A stretch of 64,000 bases of DNA from assembly GCA_036346225.1 (NCBI GenBank), contig JARFIW010000999.1, positions 7,993,501 to 8,057,500 on the forward strand, written 5' to 3'. The translations under genes and the position numbers were made by a program. The stretch is from Platerodrilus igneus. Its lineage: Eukaryota; Arthropoda; Insecta; Coleoptera; Lycidae. Below, piece after piece: positions 1 to 10,481 of the stretch. The notes under the pieces are model-generated. The model made no database searches, had not been told where the DNA came from, and saw nothing but the letters and a program-made list of their open reading frames with translations. How positions within the stretch are numbered: the stretch's first letter is position 1; each line of letters starts with the position of its first letter.

Positions 1-37
1 GAAAACCCTATAACATTTCCATTCTTAATGTAGTTAT

Positions 38-960
38 TTGGAGATAATAAAAGAAGAATACAGTCAAGATAAATTAAAAATATTATACAGGTGCTACATT
101 AAAGCAAGTAATATATATTTTACACAATCTCCAACAGCATATTCTACAATCGCAAAAGACATAATTATTTCAGAATGGGGTTTCGTTAATACACCTAACA
201 TTTACCCAGAGGTTGTAAAATAACACATAAGTATTGGGAGAAAAAGACAGTTGGAATTAGAGGAATTGGATGCAAAAAGGCGAAAGTTGAATATGTAAAA
301 AATTGCGACATGCGAGAACAATACAAAGACGTGTTGGACAAAAATCATCTTATTAGAGAAAATGTTTTAGAAACTATATGCATTTGTGGTTAGTAAGAAA
401 GACTCTTTTAGTTATGTGAGTATCCTTGCGGAAAGGGATTGTACCAAATTGGAATTCTATTTAAAAGGCTTTTTTAAGAAAATTTAATAAAAATGGCAGA
501 TGACATAGACGAACTAAAGAAGGGGGATTTGTAACCTTGGCGTACACGACACGTAAAGGGGTTTCCTTAAATATTGTATATTTATCTAGTAAAGAACCTT
601 TTGAATCATTTAAAACCGAGGGTTTTACATATTCCCGAAGGTGGTGGACATACAAATACACAACAGTGCGTGGGAGAATTACCTCAAATACCAACAAGAG
701 GAAATCGAACAGCAATCCAACAAGATACGCATGCAGGACATAGTTGGAGAGCTACGACTAAAAGATTGTCATGAGCTACAAGAATTACACGAAGGGATGG
801 AATCTGGTTGTTTATGGAATCCAAGACTTTATGTATAGAAACAAACTTTGGTATATTTTGAAATTTGAAAATCTCCACAGTCTCTATGTATCCAATTATT
901 GGCTAGAAAAGGATATAGAAAACTTGGGCATCGATTTGATTTTAAATTACGGATAAAACT
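38..960 (+). pseudogene. Unrecognised, broken coding-like segment
   Basis: Several short open stretches lie in different frames: 38-223 (TTG, not ATG, at its first codon), 226-393 (56 codons, no ATG start), 537-743 and 771-956. They share a lysine- and tyrosine-rich composition. An overlapping frame near 230-298 reads a basic run resembling a nuclear localisation signal (KRRK). No domain or family is recognised. Frame changes every 150-250 bases suggest either a decayed gene or element running in from the left edge, or chance ORFs in AT-rich DNA. No splice-site pattern joins them convincingly. Function unknown. Confidence 0.2.
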
Positions 961-1127
961 ATATAAAATTATAACTACCCGGAACAAACATAACGAAAGA
1001 TTAGTTTTCTATGTATAACTGGAACTAAAATTAAGTTATATTGGGTCCATGCGTCGCGGGTTAAATGTTTTTAAACAGTACAAATTATTGTTAATAAATT
1101 TTAATATCTTTATTGCGTTTTATTGTT

Positions 1128-1150
1128 GGGGTGGTGGTGGTGGGGGTGGT
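1128..1150 (+). repeat. G-rich GGT/GGGGT tract
   Basis: A short G-rich run made of GGTG repeats ending in GGGGG, in otherwise AT-rich DNA. It contains several G-runs and could form a G-quadruplex. No gene is attached to it. Confidence 0.5.
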
Positions 1151-1426
1151 ACTGTATTAAAATAAGGAGTTAGGTAGTAAAAAAATGATGTAGTTAAAAA
1201 ATAGAAGTTTTTTAATGGTTCGTGTGATTCTATGTGTTCGACAAGTACTTAGGTTAGATTATGTCAAGTTAGTTTACAACTGATAGTTGTGACGTAATTG
1301 AAAATAGTGTCTGTGACGTATGACAAAAAATGATGTCCCTAATTAAATCGATGAGGAAAAATGTGGGGTATGTGACGCTACAAAACAACACAACACAGGG
1401 ACGTACTCGATATAGTTCAATACTAA

Positions 1427-1648
1427 TCACAAAAGAGGAACGGCCAAATAATACCTTTCCGGGTAGTCGGAGTCAACAGCTTCCATATGCCCTGGACCAA
1501 CCCAGTACTGAGGCCGGGGTGGGGTAGACCATAAACAACCAGCCAAATGAGCGCCACCTAAATCTATAACAGCTGTACTCCGACGGGACTGAAATAGGAA
1601 ATCCTCACGCTTACCTGTAACACCCAAATCAGCAAAAATTCTCCTCAC
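1427..1648 (-). other. Unrecognised 73-codon ORF in a GC-richer patch
   Basis: The minus strand is open for 73 codons in a stretch clearly less AT-rich than its surroundings. The peptide is of normal complexity, with glycine, proline and tryptophan, unlike the low-complexity ORFs nearby. On the same strand a donor-like CAG|GTAAGC lies near 1613 and an acceptor-like TTTCAG near 1596. It might therefore be part of a spliced gene or an element remnant. No domain is recognised. The stretch from 1000 to 1427 holds no other gene I can support. Confidence 0.2.
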
Positions 1649-1649
1649 A

Positions 1650-2860
1650 CCTCACACTCGAGTAATACAAAACTATCTTTTACATACAGTATTGACACTT
1701 TACTACAAACATATAATATATTTATAACAACAGTAAACATATAAAAGGCTCCAATTACCCACCCACTTGTTATGGTGTAATTTCCAATAAACAAACAGCA
1801 AATAACCTGATTGTATAACTCTTACTGCTACTTTTACTATTATATTTAACGCAATTCAGCCAACCTATTGAAACAAATCTGCGCCAAGATGGCAGAACAG
1901 AATGACTATTAAATAATGTTAAGGGTGGTATACCAGGATCCTCGTAGATTGACCCTTGAACGCTGAGGGCATTGGTATAAACTATAATTATACCTATAAT
2001 GATCGGTGCATTGGCTAAACTTCACACACGTGTTAAAATTGTGAATAATGTAAATTACAAATTAGTAAATCTGAACCCACCCTATAATAATTGTGCAAAC
2101 AAAACAGTCTTCAGTAAAGTGTTATTAAATGTAAAAAAAAAATCTTCAACAAGCAATATCAACCAGACGGTTGCAGTAGAAAAATTAAATGTGGAACGAC
2201 TCACCCACAGCTGCACTAGTCGTTGTAAGCTGATCTTAGCATAAACCAACTAAGGTTTGCGACGGCAAAATAACGACTGGAGCTATTATTGGGGCTAAAC
2301 TGAAAACTGCAGATCCAGACTGAAAACTGCAAATTGGGATTTGAAGACTTAGAACTTGGAACTTGGAACTTGGAACCCTAAAATTTATAACCTATAACTT
2401 CCATTAATATATTCACGACTCCTTACCGGTCAATTCCGGGTCCAGTACAAAACAACAAACGAAAAATGTACAAGTGGTCACCAAATACAACGGTCGAGGA
2501 TTCACTTTAGATCTACAATAGCATAAAAGTTATCTATTTGAAAAATTCTTCGATACTTACGAATCGCCGAAATCCCAATAAGGAAATAAGAAAATTATTT
2601 CAAATCACAACGAATAATTTCCTTCAATTAATCCGCCAAAACCCTTTCAATAAAGGAGGAAATACAACGTTCCAACGGCGTAATTAAAATTGCTCGATTC
2701 GAATCAAGAGTGTAATCAAGAGTATTGTGTTGAGACCATCAAAGCTAGTCCGGGAACCGGTACCTGATAACACGGCGTGCTATCACTATTCGAATTCATA
2801 CAATCTAATTTGGAAAGAATATACTTTTGAAGTACACTGCTAAATGCAAATGTCGTTATG
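1650..2860. other. AT-rich DNA without a supported gene
   Basis: A 81-codon ORF at 1999-2244 (+) begins with ATG but has no recognisable domain. It is lysine- and asparagine-rich, as chance ORFs in AT-rich DNA are. The rest has stops in all frames. Short direct repeats occur at 2299-2376. Confidence 0.35.
2299..2376 (+). repeat. Short direct repeats
   Basis: Two units of ACTGAAAACTGCA, separated by a few bases, are followed by a tandem GAACTTG repeat of about three units at 2351-2376. This looks like simple local duplication. Confidence 0.6.
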
Positions 2861-2879
2861 AAAATTACGACCGTAACAG

Positions 2880-4640
2880 GTACTTAGATGTACAAATACA
2901 TATATCTGCATGCAGGTAGTCTGGGTTTAAATCCCGATTCAAACAAATGTTTTTTCTAAGAGCTGTAGAGGTGTAAGTGGGTGGTAGGGGAGGTGAGAAG
3001 TGTAAGGTGGTTGCTTGGAGGGAGGTGTGAGATGGATGGTTTGGGAGGTTGAAAGTGGGAGGCGGCACGTGGAAGAAGAAAAGATTTGCTTCTGCCTCTC
3101 AATTCTTGTTCTTTACTACTCACGTATACTGACTCTTTAAAAAAGTGAGAAAAAATTAATCTTAACAATGGCGTATTTAAAATTTACGTTTAATTCTTGT
3201 TTCGAAGCAAACTATCGTATATCTACGACGATCTATTTCTTGTAAGTTCAATCATTTTATCTTTGATATTCATAATATCGGTTATGATTTCATTTCCGAT
3301 TTGTTGCTTTATTACTGAATAGTTTTCATTCTGTCAACTTTAAATCCTCAAATGTCTTATCAATATGTATAAAATATGTACAAAACTAATAAAAATCTTT
3401 ACTTTACATGAGTTACACAAAGTTATCCAAAGTCTTTATTATTATCTTGTGGCTGTGAACAAACCCAACATAACACACGATGGTAGATCTTTTCTTATGA
3501 GTAACGTTGATGTTACTCATGAAACTGCCATTTTCAGGAAGTATTATCTAAAATAGGATTAAACTTTAAATTTGATAACATTCTTAAGAGTTTGAATCCA
3601 AGCGTTTTATCTCTGATTATTGTAAATTAGTCATTTAGCAAACAGGTTTTGGAAAAGTAATATAAGTGGAACAAACAGATAAGAAGATAAAATGCTGATT
3701 CTACATGTTGTTTATGTTAATGAATCATCGACTAGGTGCATTAATTAGTGTCCCGTTTAATGCCAAATAACAGGAAGATCTCTAATATTGCTGTCAATTT
3801 AGGCCTATAAATTATTCTACCGCTTTTTTTGTCTAACATACTCTTTTTCGTGTAAGCGATATAAAAGTTGACGTTTCGAAGCTGTAGTGGTAAGTATTTT
3901 CTGGTAGTTTTGCCTCTGCAATAATAGGAAAAATCGCAGAAAGTCTGCAAGTGAAAGCAATAGCGCCTTCTCTTAATTGAAGGCTAGTTTTGTTTGCAGG
4001 AGAATGCTTTCTGCGAATGTCAGATTGTGGAATTAGTGGGTGAAGGGCGGTATATAGTGTATCTTAAGAACTTTTTGTCAATATTTAATATAGCAGGAGA
4101 TCAGCTTTTATTTCTCGTAGTTTTTTGACTTTTCATTTCTATTTTGTAACCTTTCCATTTTGCTGGTAACAATTTATTTCTTTCTCTCAATTTACAAATT
4201 TTTTGTGTTGTCTTCTGTAGCCATTCAAATTTAAATGTGGTACCATACCCAAGCGGTTGGCATTTGGGTTATTACATTCTAGATAATTCAATCTTGATTC
4301 GAGTAGTATTCAAGCTGAATAACTGTATGCAAAAAAAGTTAAAATAAATGATAAAGTAACACTAATTAATCTTGCCATATAGCCACAGCATGGCGGTCTG
4401 CTTGGTTTCTTTCTTTTTCAGAATGTTCGATTTCATTTATATCTTCATTATTACCATTGTTAAGAAGACTACTGCAATCATCCCGAAACTTCTTGTTTAA
4501 TTAAAGTAAAAATAAATTTTGTGAATGAGTAATACAGGTATAGCATAACAAATAGATTATAATAATAGCCTTGTAAAAATCTGACTAACAATAAAATTTA
4601 CGTCGCTAAAGCAAAATGAGCCTATTCCAAATGTATCAGA
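2880..4640. other. AT-rich DNA without a supported gene
   Basis: Minus-strand ORFs at 2865-3168 arise from a purine-rich patch (2960-3070) and look spurious. A weak polymerase III B-box-like sequence lies near 2927, and a degenerate tRNA-like stretch near 4238-4310; neither folds convincingly. Nothing else can be supported. Confidence 0.35.
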
Positions 4641-4647
4641 GAGATAA

Positions 4648-4697
4648 CACACATACACACACGTGCGCACACACACACATGCACGCACGCACACACG

Positions 4698-4738
<41 letters not shown>
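4648..4738. repeat. (CA)n microsatellite
   Basis: About 90 bases of CA dinucleotides, interrupted by CG and TA in the left half and perfect in the last 40 or so bases. The minus-strand ORF across it, a Val-Cys run, is an artefact of the repeat. Confidence 0.95.
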
Positions 4739-4741
<3 letters not shown>

Positions 4742-4832
4742 CATTATAAATGTCATGCATCACAGACACAGTGACGTCGAAGTAATTTAATAGCGAAATA
4801 AACAGCGTTACAAACCATGATAGTTATTTTAC

Positions 4833-5013
4833 CTGGTAATTTAAAATCGGGATTACATGCTGAATCATACAAATGATTACTGAATTCCTTATCATTTAAT
4901 TTGTTTTCATTCTGTAGTTTCTTCTTGAATTCGTAAACTTCAATTTCGCAGTTTCTAAGAGTTTTATTTCTTTTTAAAACAGCCTCAACTAACATTTTAC
5001 CTCGCGACACCAT
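4833..5013 (-). CDS. Candidate first coding exon of an unidentified host gene
   Basis: An ATG at 5013 opens a 60-codon frame that ends in a good splice donor, CCAG|GTAAAA, with the GT at 4832-4831. The exon is 181 nt, so the intron would be in phase 1. The peptide starts MVSRGKMLVEAVLKRNK and continues with a charged, probably helical or coiled-coil stretch, then a Cys/Pro segment. It resembles a normal soluble protein rather than a transposon domain. The same frame stays open upstream to 5055, but only from a TTG codon. No family is recognised. Downstream exons, which would lie below 4832, could not be found, and the intron would contain the (CA)n tract. It could still be a chance ORF. Confidence 0.38.
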
Positions 5014-5267
5014 TGTTGCTATTAGTATAAAAAATTGCAAACGCTGCGCAGGCAAATTACAGTTATAAATAAATGCAATTAGCTACTCGGCAAAGAATAC
5101 ACACTTACTCCGATTTGACATTGTGGCAAACTATAACTATAAATTCACAAAGTAATACAAAGTGCATAATGTCACAAGGTGTAATAAGTGATTTGTGTTT
5201 CCACTTGTTCAAAATCAATAGCCAACTATATAGGTCAGGTCGTTATAAATTATGGCATCTCGGAACG

Positions 5268-5520
5268 GATGGCTCCGTGACGTAGTTGATATTCTTGTGA
5301 ATACTATGCCCAAGGTACCGAGTTCGAATCTCGACACGACGGTCTACCTGAAAAATGTTAAGCGAGTATTTTTCACAAAAATACGCCCTCGTTCGGATGA
5401 GAGGTAAAATATGGCTTCCGTCACAGAGCAGCTATAAATAGAGATGTTTCTCCAATCCTGAAGTTATACAAATGTTAGCGCCGGCAACTGTTTGGAATAA
5501 GGCGCCCTGCGAAACCTTAA
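5268..5520 (+). mobile_element. tRNA-derived SINE, divergent 3' body
   Basis: The copy begins ATGGCTCCGTGACGTAGTTG, a polymerase III A-box-like head, with a B box (GAGTTCGAATC) at 5320-5330. The next 100 bases, including the block TCGTTCGGATGAGAGGTAAA, match the SINE copies at 9567 and 48414 (minus). After about 5420 the sequence departs from theirs and lacks the conserved CACGTTAAAGATCC block. This is either a subfamily with another 3' body or a SINE head joined to other DNA. The 3' end is uncertain and I found no clear target duplication. Confidence 0.75.
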
Positions 5521-5570
5521 ATATACTGTTTGCAATGTCTTTTTGCAAAGCAGGGCCAATAGCCAAGCTA

Positions 5571-6476
5571 TTATTTTACGGATTTCCAGATTGATCCTGA
5601 CACGAAGTATCGAAAACCACACGCATGAATCGATGAATTTTCAGGCGATTCCACTTGAGCCATGTGACTGCTTTTCAAATAATCCTCCATAAATTTTTTA
5701 TAATCCGAATACAATTCAGAATTTTTTAGTAAACGACGTTCTAATGACAAAAATCTTTTTAATAGAAATCGATCTCGTAGCCACAAATGAGGGTTCAGAA
5801 ATTTTAAAGAACAAGCACACTGTAAAACGACCGTTCTTGTTACGTATATAATTTTCCACAAATTCCTTTTCACACTTTTGTTCTTCAAGAAAAACGTGTT
5901 TCTTAAACGGAATATTTTCTAATCCCCAAAATCGACGAATGTCGCTGTCTAAGGGTTTAACGAAAGCACACAACGACATAATATAATTATTCGGGAAAAC
6001 GACCTTTCCCGCTAAACCCAACCAAAGGTTGTTTTAATTGCAACTGGCTCGTTAACGACGTCCCAACAAGATTCGTTCAACAAAACCTGAGCAAAGATTT
6101 TAGCTCCGTGTAACATGCCAATCTTACCAGGAATATTAAAATTAGGATCAGCTAAGGCCAAACCTCGAGTATGCGATCATTCTTTGACCCCTATAGACGA
6201 CGAAGGTAATTGATTACAAATGTTAGATAAAATATAACAAACAACTTTATATGTTGGAGACCTTGCTCCCAAAGGACTAACTACACACGATAGTGTACCA
6301 GACACCAACGACGAACTCAAGCGAAGTCTTTGAACAGTGACATTGGCTCTCCGTTTTTTTAAACCTAATTTCTGACGGCACCTTTCAGTGATAAAACTTT
6401 CCATGGATCCGTTATCTAGAAATATACGAACAGGTTGCAATTTTCCTGTATAATCGAGCACCAACACCATTACCAT
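5571..6476 (-). pseudogene. pol: BEL/Pao protease and pre-RT segment, broken
   Basis: The piece 6476-6177 is the retropepsin-like protease, with FLDNGSMESFITERC where DSG or DTG is usual. The second catalytic-triad residue is therefore Asn. After a gap, 6021-5716 carries the BEL marker RFWGLENIP followed by NKNGRFTVCLFFK. The piece 5888-5571 shows the following SLERRLLKNSELYSDYKKFM segment. Both precede the RT core in BEL/Pao pol. The RT catalytic region is absent because the copy stops at 5571. Overlapping open frames show frameshifts near 5850 and 6100. Nonfunctional. Confidence 0.78.
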
Positions 6477-6559
6477 AGCTAACGGTATATGTTCTAATGA
6501 TGTCGAAATTAACGAGCTAGTGGCAGGTTGTTCATGAACAACACTAGGTCTCTAGTAGA

Positions 6560-7790
6560 AGTAAGTGTGGGCGCTGCTCTCCAAGGAGACGCTGACCTTT
6601 GACGATGAGTTTGTCTGCGTGGAGACACTGATTTTTCTCGTTTGTCGTTTGTCTAATTTACAATTTTTCACCGAATGTGAAGTATTTAAACATTTAATAC
6701 AAAGATTTTTACCTTTACCATCTCAAATCTTTTTTGAGGGGTTTTATCGAGAAACTACTTACATCTATAAATAGGATGCAAAGCTTGACTCAGACTACAA
6801 TTTTTACCAATCATTGGTGGTACCAACTAAAGAAGTTTTAGCCGAAGTGCTAACGAAGTTTTCTTTTTTCCTCTTGTTTCACGGAATCTCGAGATTTTAA
6901 GCATGTTCCTGAAGCAATGTCATTTATTTTCAATACTTAACATTGTTTTTCAATGTATGGCCTTAAATCTTTGAACGAGGGAATCTCGTTACTATTTTCT
7001 AATTAGAAACGCTTTAAAACGTTTGTATCTAATTTTTCGATAACAGATTAAACAACATGAAATGTAATAAATCTATTTCCATCTGCTTTAGCGCGAATTT
7101 ATTTTCATCAAAACAACTAATTAATTGCCGGAGTTTCGTGTGCAAGTCTGAGGAACTTAACTTAGGGCATTTTTCGAGAGTATTAAAATATGTTGAAAGT
7201 AATAACCTCTTGGACTGAAAACGATTAGTAATGATTTTCTAGGCTTCATCGTATGCACACTCGTTTTATGCAAATGTTTTATTAACGCACGCGACGAATT
7301 ATCTAGTGTATCTACGCAAAACTTTTCCATAGGGGACAAACTGAGATTATCATGAATCAATGGCTTATAAATAGCATGATAACTTTCAAAGCCCGAAATA
7401 CGATCTGAGAACCGCGGGAGTGATAGATGTTTCAAGCAAATATCACTATTTATCGACAAAGCATTATTCATATTTTTTACCTGCGAATTATTTTCTACGA
7501 GATCTAATTCACATTGTTCAGCGATAATACGAATATCTAATAGATAATCATCGATTTTTACCATAAAAGCCGAGAATTCCTCCAAATGTTCACTTTGTTC
7601 ATCAAAGAAAATATTCTTCCAAAAAAACTTGAAATGAGTTTCAATTTGCTCGACACTGTTTATCCATGCTCTAATTATAGCAATCGATACATTTCCGGTT
7701 TATTAATCTTACTGTATATACGATCCAACCTTTTAACTACAAATTTAGCTTCAAGAATAGCTTTATCAATTGATATAACCATATATGATT
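6560..7790 (-). pseudogene. gag: BEL/Pao gag polyprotein, broken
   Basis: The open piece 7585-7157 contains the BEL gag signature LPRFSDRISGFESYHAIYKP followed by SLSPMEKF, the region of the family that reads 'LP.F.G....W..F...F...IH'. Upstream (7790-7590) the frame is interrupted but still gag-like. Downstream, on the minus strand near 6690-6650, a CCHC knuckle reads CIKCLNTSHSVKNC. Gag would form the particle that packages element RNA. Its order before the protease at 6476-6177 fits the BEL layout. Stops and frame changes lie at about 7150, 6780 and 6560. Identification rests on motif pattern and order. Confidence 0.75.
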
Positions 7791-7959
7791 AATGAACGAC
7801 AATAAAAATTAACGTAAAATCAATGCGTACCTCAAATACGCTACGACAACTAATTAATCTACGAAATTAAATTATTCATCGACAAATGCAACCAATTACT
7901 ATACTCGCCCGACAAAACGTTTCAAATAAATACCAACAAAATAACCCCTTTGTTATACT

Positions 7960-8645
7960 ATCCAATAAGTTCATATAATCTGTCTAAAGTTTTCTGACTT
8001 GCATATTTGATCAATTCTGCACTATTAAATTCCTCTGTTAATATTGAGAACCCTATTTCTACATCCTCTTCTTGGTCGTTCTCTAACTCATCCATATAGT
8101 CTCTCTTATATAAATTTTCTAAATATCTTTTCCATCTATCTGCTACCTTAACTTTATTTATTAGAAGCTCATTATTCTCATCTTTATCAACATTATATTT
8201 TTTCTATTTTCCCCGAAAAACTTTTTAACTGCCCTGTAAGCCCTGTTTGTCTTACATACTCTCAAATTATCTTGTATTCTCTTACAATTCTTCTCCATCC
8301 ATTTATTTGTACCTTTTCTACACTCATGTACTATCTTATTTCTAACTTTATTATATTTTTGCTTACTTTCACTATCCAATTCTCTGAAAGGTTTAAGCTT
8401 TTTCTATTCTCTATTAAATCTAATATCTCTTTTGTTACCTAGGGTTTTCTCGCTTTTACTTTTTCCTTACATTAGTCTATGTTGCTGTATCAAGTATAGC
8501 CCTTTTTATTTCTTTCCATCTATTTTCTACGTTCCCTCCTTTTTGATCTTATGATCTAATACTTGTTTGTATTTCTCTTTTACCTCACTATCATTAAGGT
8601 TACCTATATCCCATTTCTCTCTTTTAGCGTTTAGAGTTGTAATGT
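7960..8645 (-). pseudogene. LINE-A-type fragment (LINE-A3), pre-RT segment
   Basis: Minus-strand translation of 8379-8161 gives a basic segment with RNKIVHECRKGTNKWMEKNC. It is laid out like the region between endonuclease and RT in the LINE copy at 35395-35856 (KWEIIFKCRKTKEQWIDEKC). Downstream frames (8160-7980) give DRWKRYLENLYKRDY and ELIKYASQKTLDRLYELI, which match the run-up to the RT core. The copy ends before the catalytic motifs. Several frame changes are present. Such proteins are often deposited for insects as 'endonuclease-reverse transcriptase'. I cannot fix the clade (RTE-like or CR1-like). Confidence 0.7.
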
Positions 8646-8659
8646 TTGTTAATTAAGAT

Positions 8660-9560
8660 ATTGTAGCGACTTAAAAACTACAGCTCACCATTTAAAAGAA
8701 AAACAATGATTTCGTTTGGATCTTCTTGATACATATATACTGTGGTTATTGTTTTTTTTTGGTTTGCTTTTGGTTATATTGTGCTTTTATGTCTCTCCAA
8801 AATGTTATTTATAATAATTATAAGTATTATTTATTTTTGTTTTTATTTTTTTGGTACTAATGTTCTTTTGTAACATGTTTTCTAATTAGAGGTTTTTTTT
8901 AGCTTTTTTTGTGAGTTATAAATGTGTGTGTGTTTTTAATTTCAGACCTTTCCTTTATTTTTGTAATTGTAAGACCCCGCCTACTCACCGATTGAGCGAG
9001 GTCGTTCTCTCATTGTCCTTCCGACTACGTCGAAGTATGTAGCAGCTCTTAGCAGCAAGCTATAATTAGGTAAGCATCACAAATGTCTCTGTTTTTGCTA
9101 ATATTTTTTTTAAAGCAATTATGCTGGCGATGATGTTTTTATGTATAAATATATTACATATTATATGAATAACGTTGGCATTTAATTTTCAATAATTGTA
9201 TTAATTGTGTATTCAATCAGTATTACGAACAATAAAATATTGCATTTAAATCTGAAAATATGTATATTTTGCTTAGAAATTACATTTGGAAGATACCAAA
9301 AATGGACTATAAATTTTTTGAAATCTTGTCTGGAAAACCTCGAATAATGCATGAATGTTGTTCTTCTTTTTTAATAACCACCCTGTTCTTGAATAGCTTA
9401 CTGTGTATATCATTGCATTTGGAGACACAGCACTTTTTAATCCTTCTACGCCACATTTCAAATTGTTATGTTATATTTATTTAGAGTAAGCTCTAAAACA
9501 ATTATTTTGGTCAATGTAGGATTTTCGTGTGGAGCATTGGAAAAATCAAATGTAGTGTCT
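8660..9560. other. T-rich DNA, no supported gene; possible exon-like patch
   Basis: The stretch is mostly T-rich. A less AT-rich patch at about 8975-9070 is preceded by an acceptor-like TTTAATTTCAG (near 8944) and followed by a donor-like AATTAG|GTAAGC (near 9068). It has no long ORF, so it could be a noncoding exon, an LTR piece or coincidence. ORFs at 9260-9484 (+) and 9273-9461 (-) overlap each other and look accidental. Confidence 0.3.
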
Positions 9561-9566
9561 TGGAAC

Positions 9567-9848
9567 AGTGGCTCCGTAGCGTAGTTGGTATGCATGTTAT
9601 TACTACGTCCAAAGTACCGGGTTCGAATCCTGACACGGTTCGCTTGAAATGTTATTCGAGCAGTTTTCACAAATATATACCCTCGTTCGGATGAGAGGTG
9701 AAATGGAGGTCCCGTGTGTGTGTTGTCACGCACGTTAAAGATCCCTCTCTAGCTTGGAGCAGCAAGGGTTCGGCAAATTCAAAATTTCTTGGTAAAAGGA
9801 ACTTGCTTCCTGGCCAATGTAAACCATCGGGTGGAATATTAGACAATC
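9567..9848 (+). mobile_element. tRNA-derived SINE, full-length
   Basis: Begins with GTGGCTCCGTAGCGTAGTTG (A box), with the B box GGGTTCGAATCC at about 9609-9620. It then has the family blocks TCGTTCGGATGAGAGGTGAA and CACGCACGTTAAAGATCCC, and a 3' part ending in CCATCGGGTGGAATATT. The whole length matches the minus-strand copy at 48116-48414. An imperfect target duplication, around AATGTAGT..TCTTGGAAC, lies just before 9567 and at about 9850-9870. SINEs of this kind are transcribed by RNA polymerase III and copied by LINE enzymes in trans. Confidence 0.88.
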
Positions 9849-9869
9849 AAAATGTAGTTTATCTTGGAA

Positions 9870-10343
9870 CGCAATAGAAATACTGCAAGGCCTTTTTGCT
9901 AGGACATACTTTGGCGAAGTAGTACAATATCAAAACTGCATTGAACACGATTTCGTAAAAAATATGAGATAGGTCCTTTTATCCATTAAGAGACAACATA
10001 TTGCTCCAAATCATACATTTCGATAATGTCTTCTTGCCTTTTTCAATGTTGTACATACTGAAAGAATTGACTGTAGTATAAATAACAAAACTGCAAAAAT
10101 GATTGCTAATATTTAAATAAAATCTATCTTGCTTGGTATTTAAATCTTATCTGTAGTATACTGTTATTTAATTAGTAAACATCAAGTAAAAACATTAAAA
10201 TCTAGAAATATCCTTTTACACAAATATTTACAAAGGGTTACAGTAATCCCTGCAGTCAAATAAGTATTAAAAATAAAATACAGTTTTATTATAATTGTAA
10301 GTCAATCATTTTGGGTCGATAACAGAAACCTGCGATTTTTATA
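9870..10343. other. AT-rich spacer, nothing recognised
   Basis: No ORF, repeat or motif beyond AT-rich sequence between the SINE and the DD41D transposon. Confidence 0.6.
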
Positions 10344-10345
10344 TA

Positions 10346-10375
10346 CAGTATTGCCCGAAATAAACAGTACTGAAA
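10346..10375 (+). repeat. Left terminal inverted repeat of the DD41D transposon
   Basis: Thirty bases starting CAGTATTGCCCG, exactly the reverse complement of 11630-11659. TA precedes it at 10344-10345. Confidence 0.95.
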
Positions 10376-10481
10376 CTAAGTTGGCGGTGTTTTTATGCGT
10401 GCGCTGTCACACTCAAGTTAGCTAGTATAGACCTGTCAAGTAAACCTCAAACAAGTAATTAGTAGGGCCTAATTGTTAAAA

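Larger units (their letters stand above)
5571..7800 (-). mobile_element. BEL/Pao retrotransposon remnant (BEL-3)
   Basis: A minus-strand fragment carries, in order, gag (7800 down to about 6560), aspartic protease (6476-6177) and the segment before the reverse transcriptase (6021-5571). It lacks RT, RNase H and integrase. It ends next to the SINE at 5268-5520, so the 3' half was lost or displaced. No LTR was recognised. On its 5' side a LINE fragment begins near 7960. Several frameshifts and stops show it is dead. Confidence 0.85.

Noticed and set aside
2880..3000. SINE-like B box GGGTTTAAATCCCG
   Set aside because: No A box at the right distance and no similarity to the SINE family in the window.
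4238..4310. tRNA-like sequence with AAGCGGTTGGC and a weak B box
   Set aside because: The stems do not pair well enough and no repeat body follows. It is probably coincidence or a very old relic.
4557..4769. Cys/Val-rich ORF on the minus strand
   Set aside because: It is translated from the (CA)n microsatellite.
5268..5340. tRNA gene at the SINE head (also at 9567 and 48414)
   Set aside because: A and B boxes are present, but the acceptor stem and cloverleaf are not closed, and the sequence continues into a repeated SINE body.
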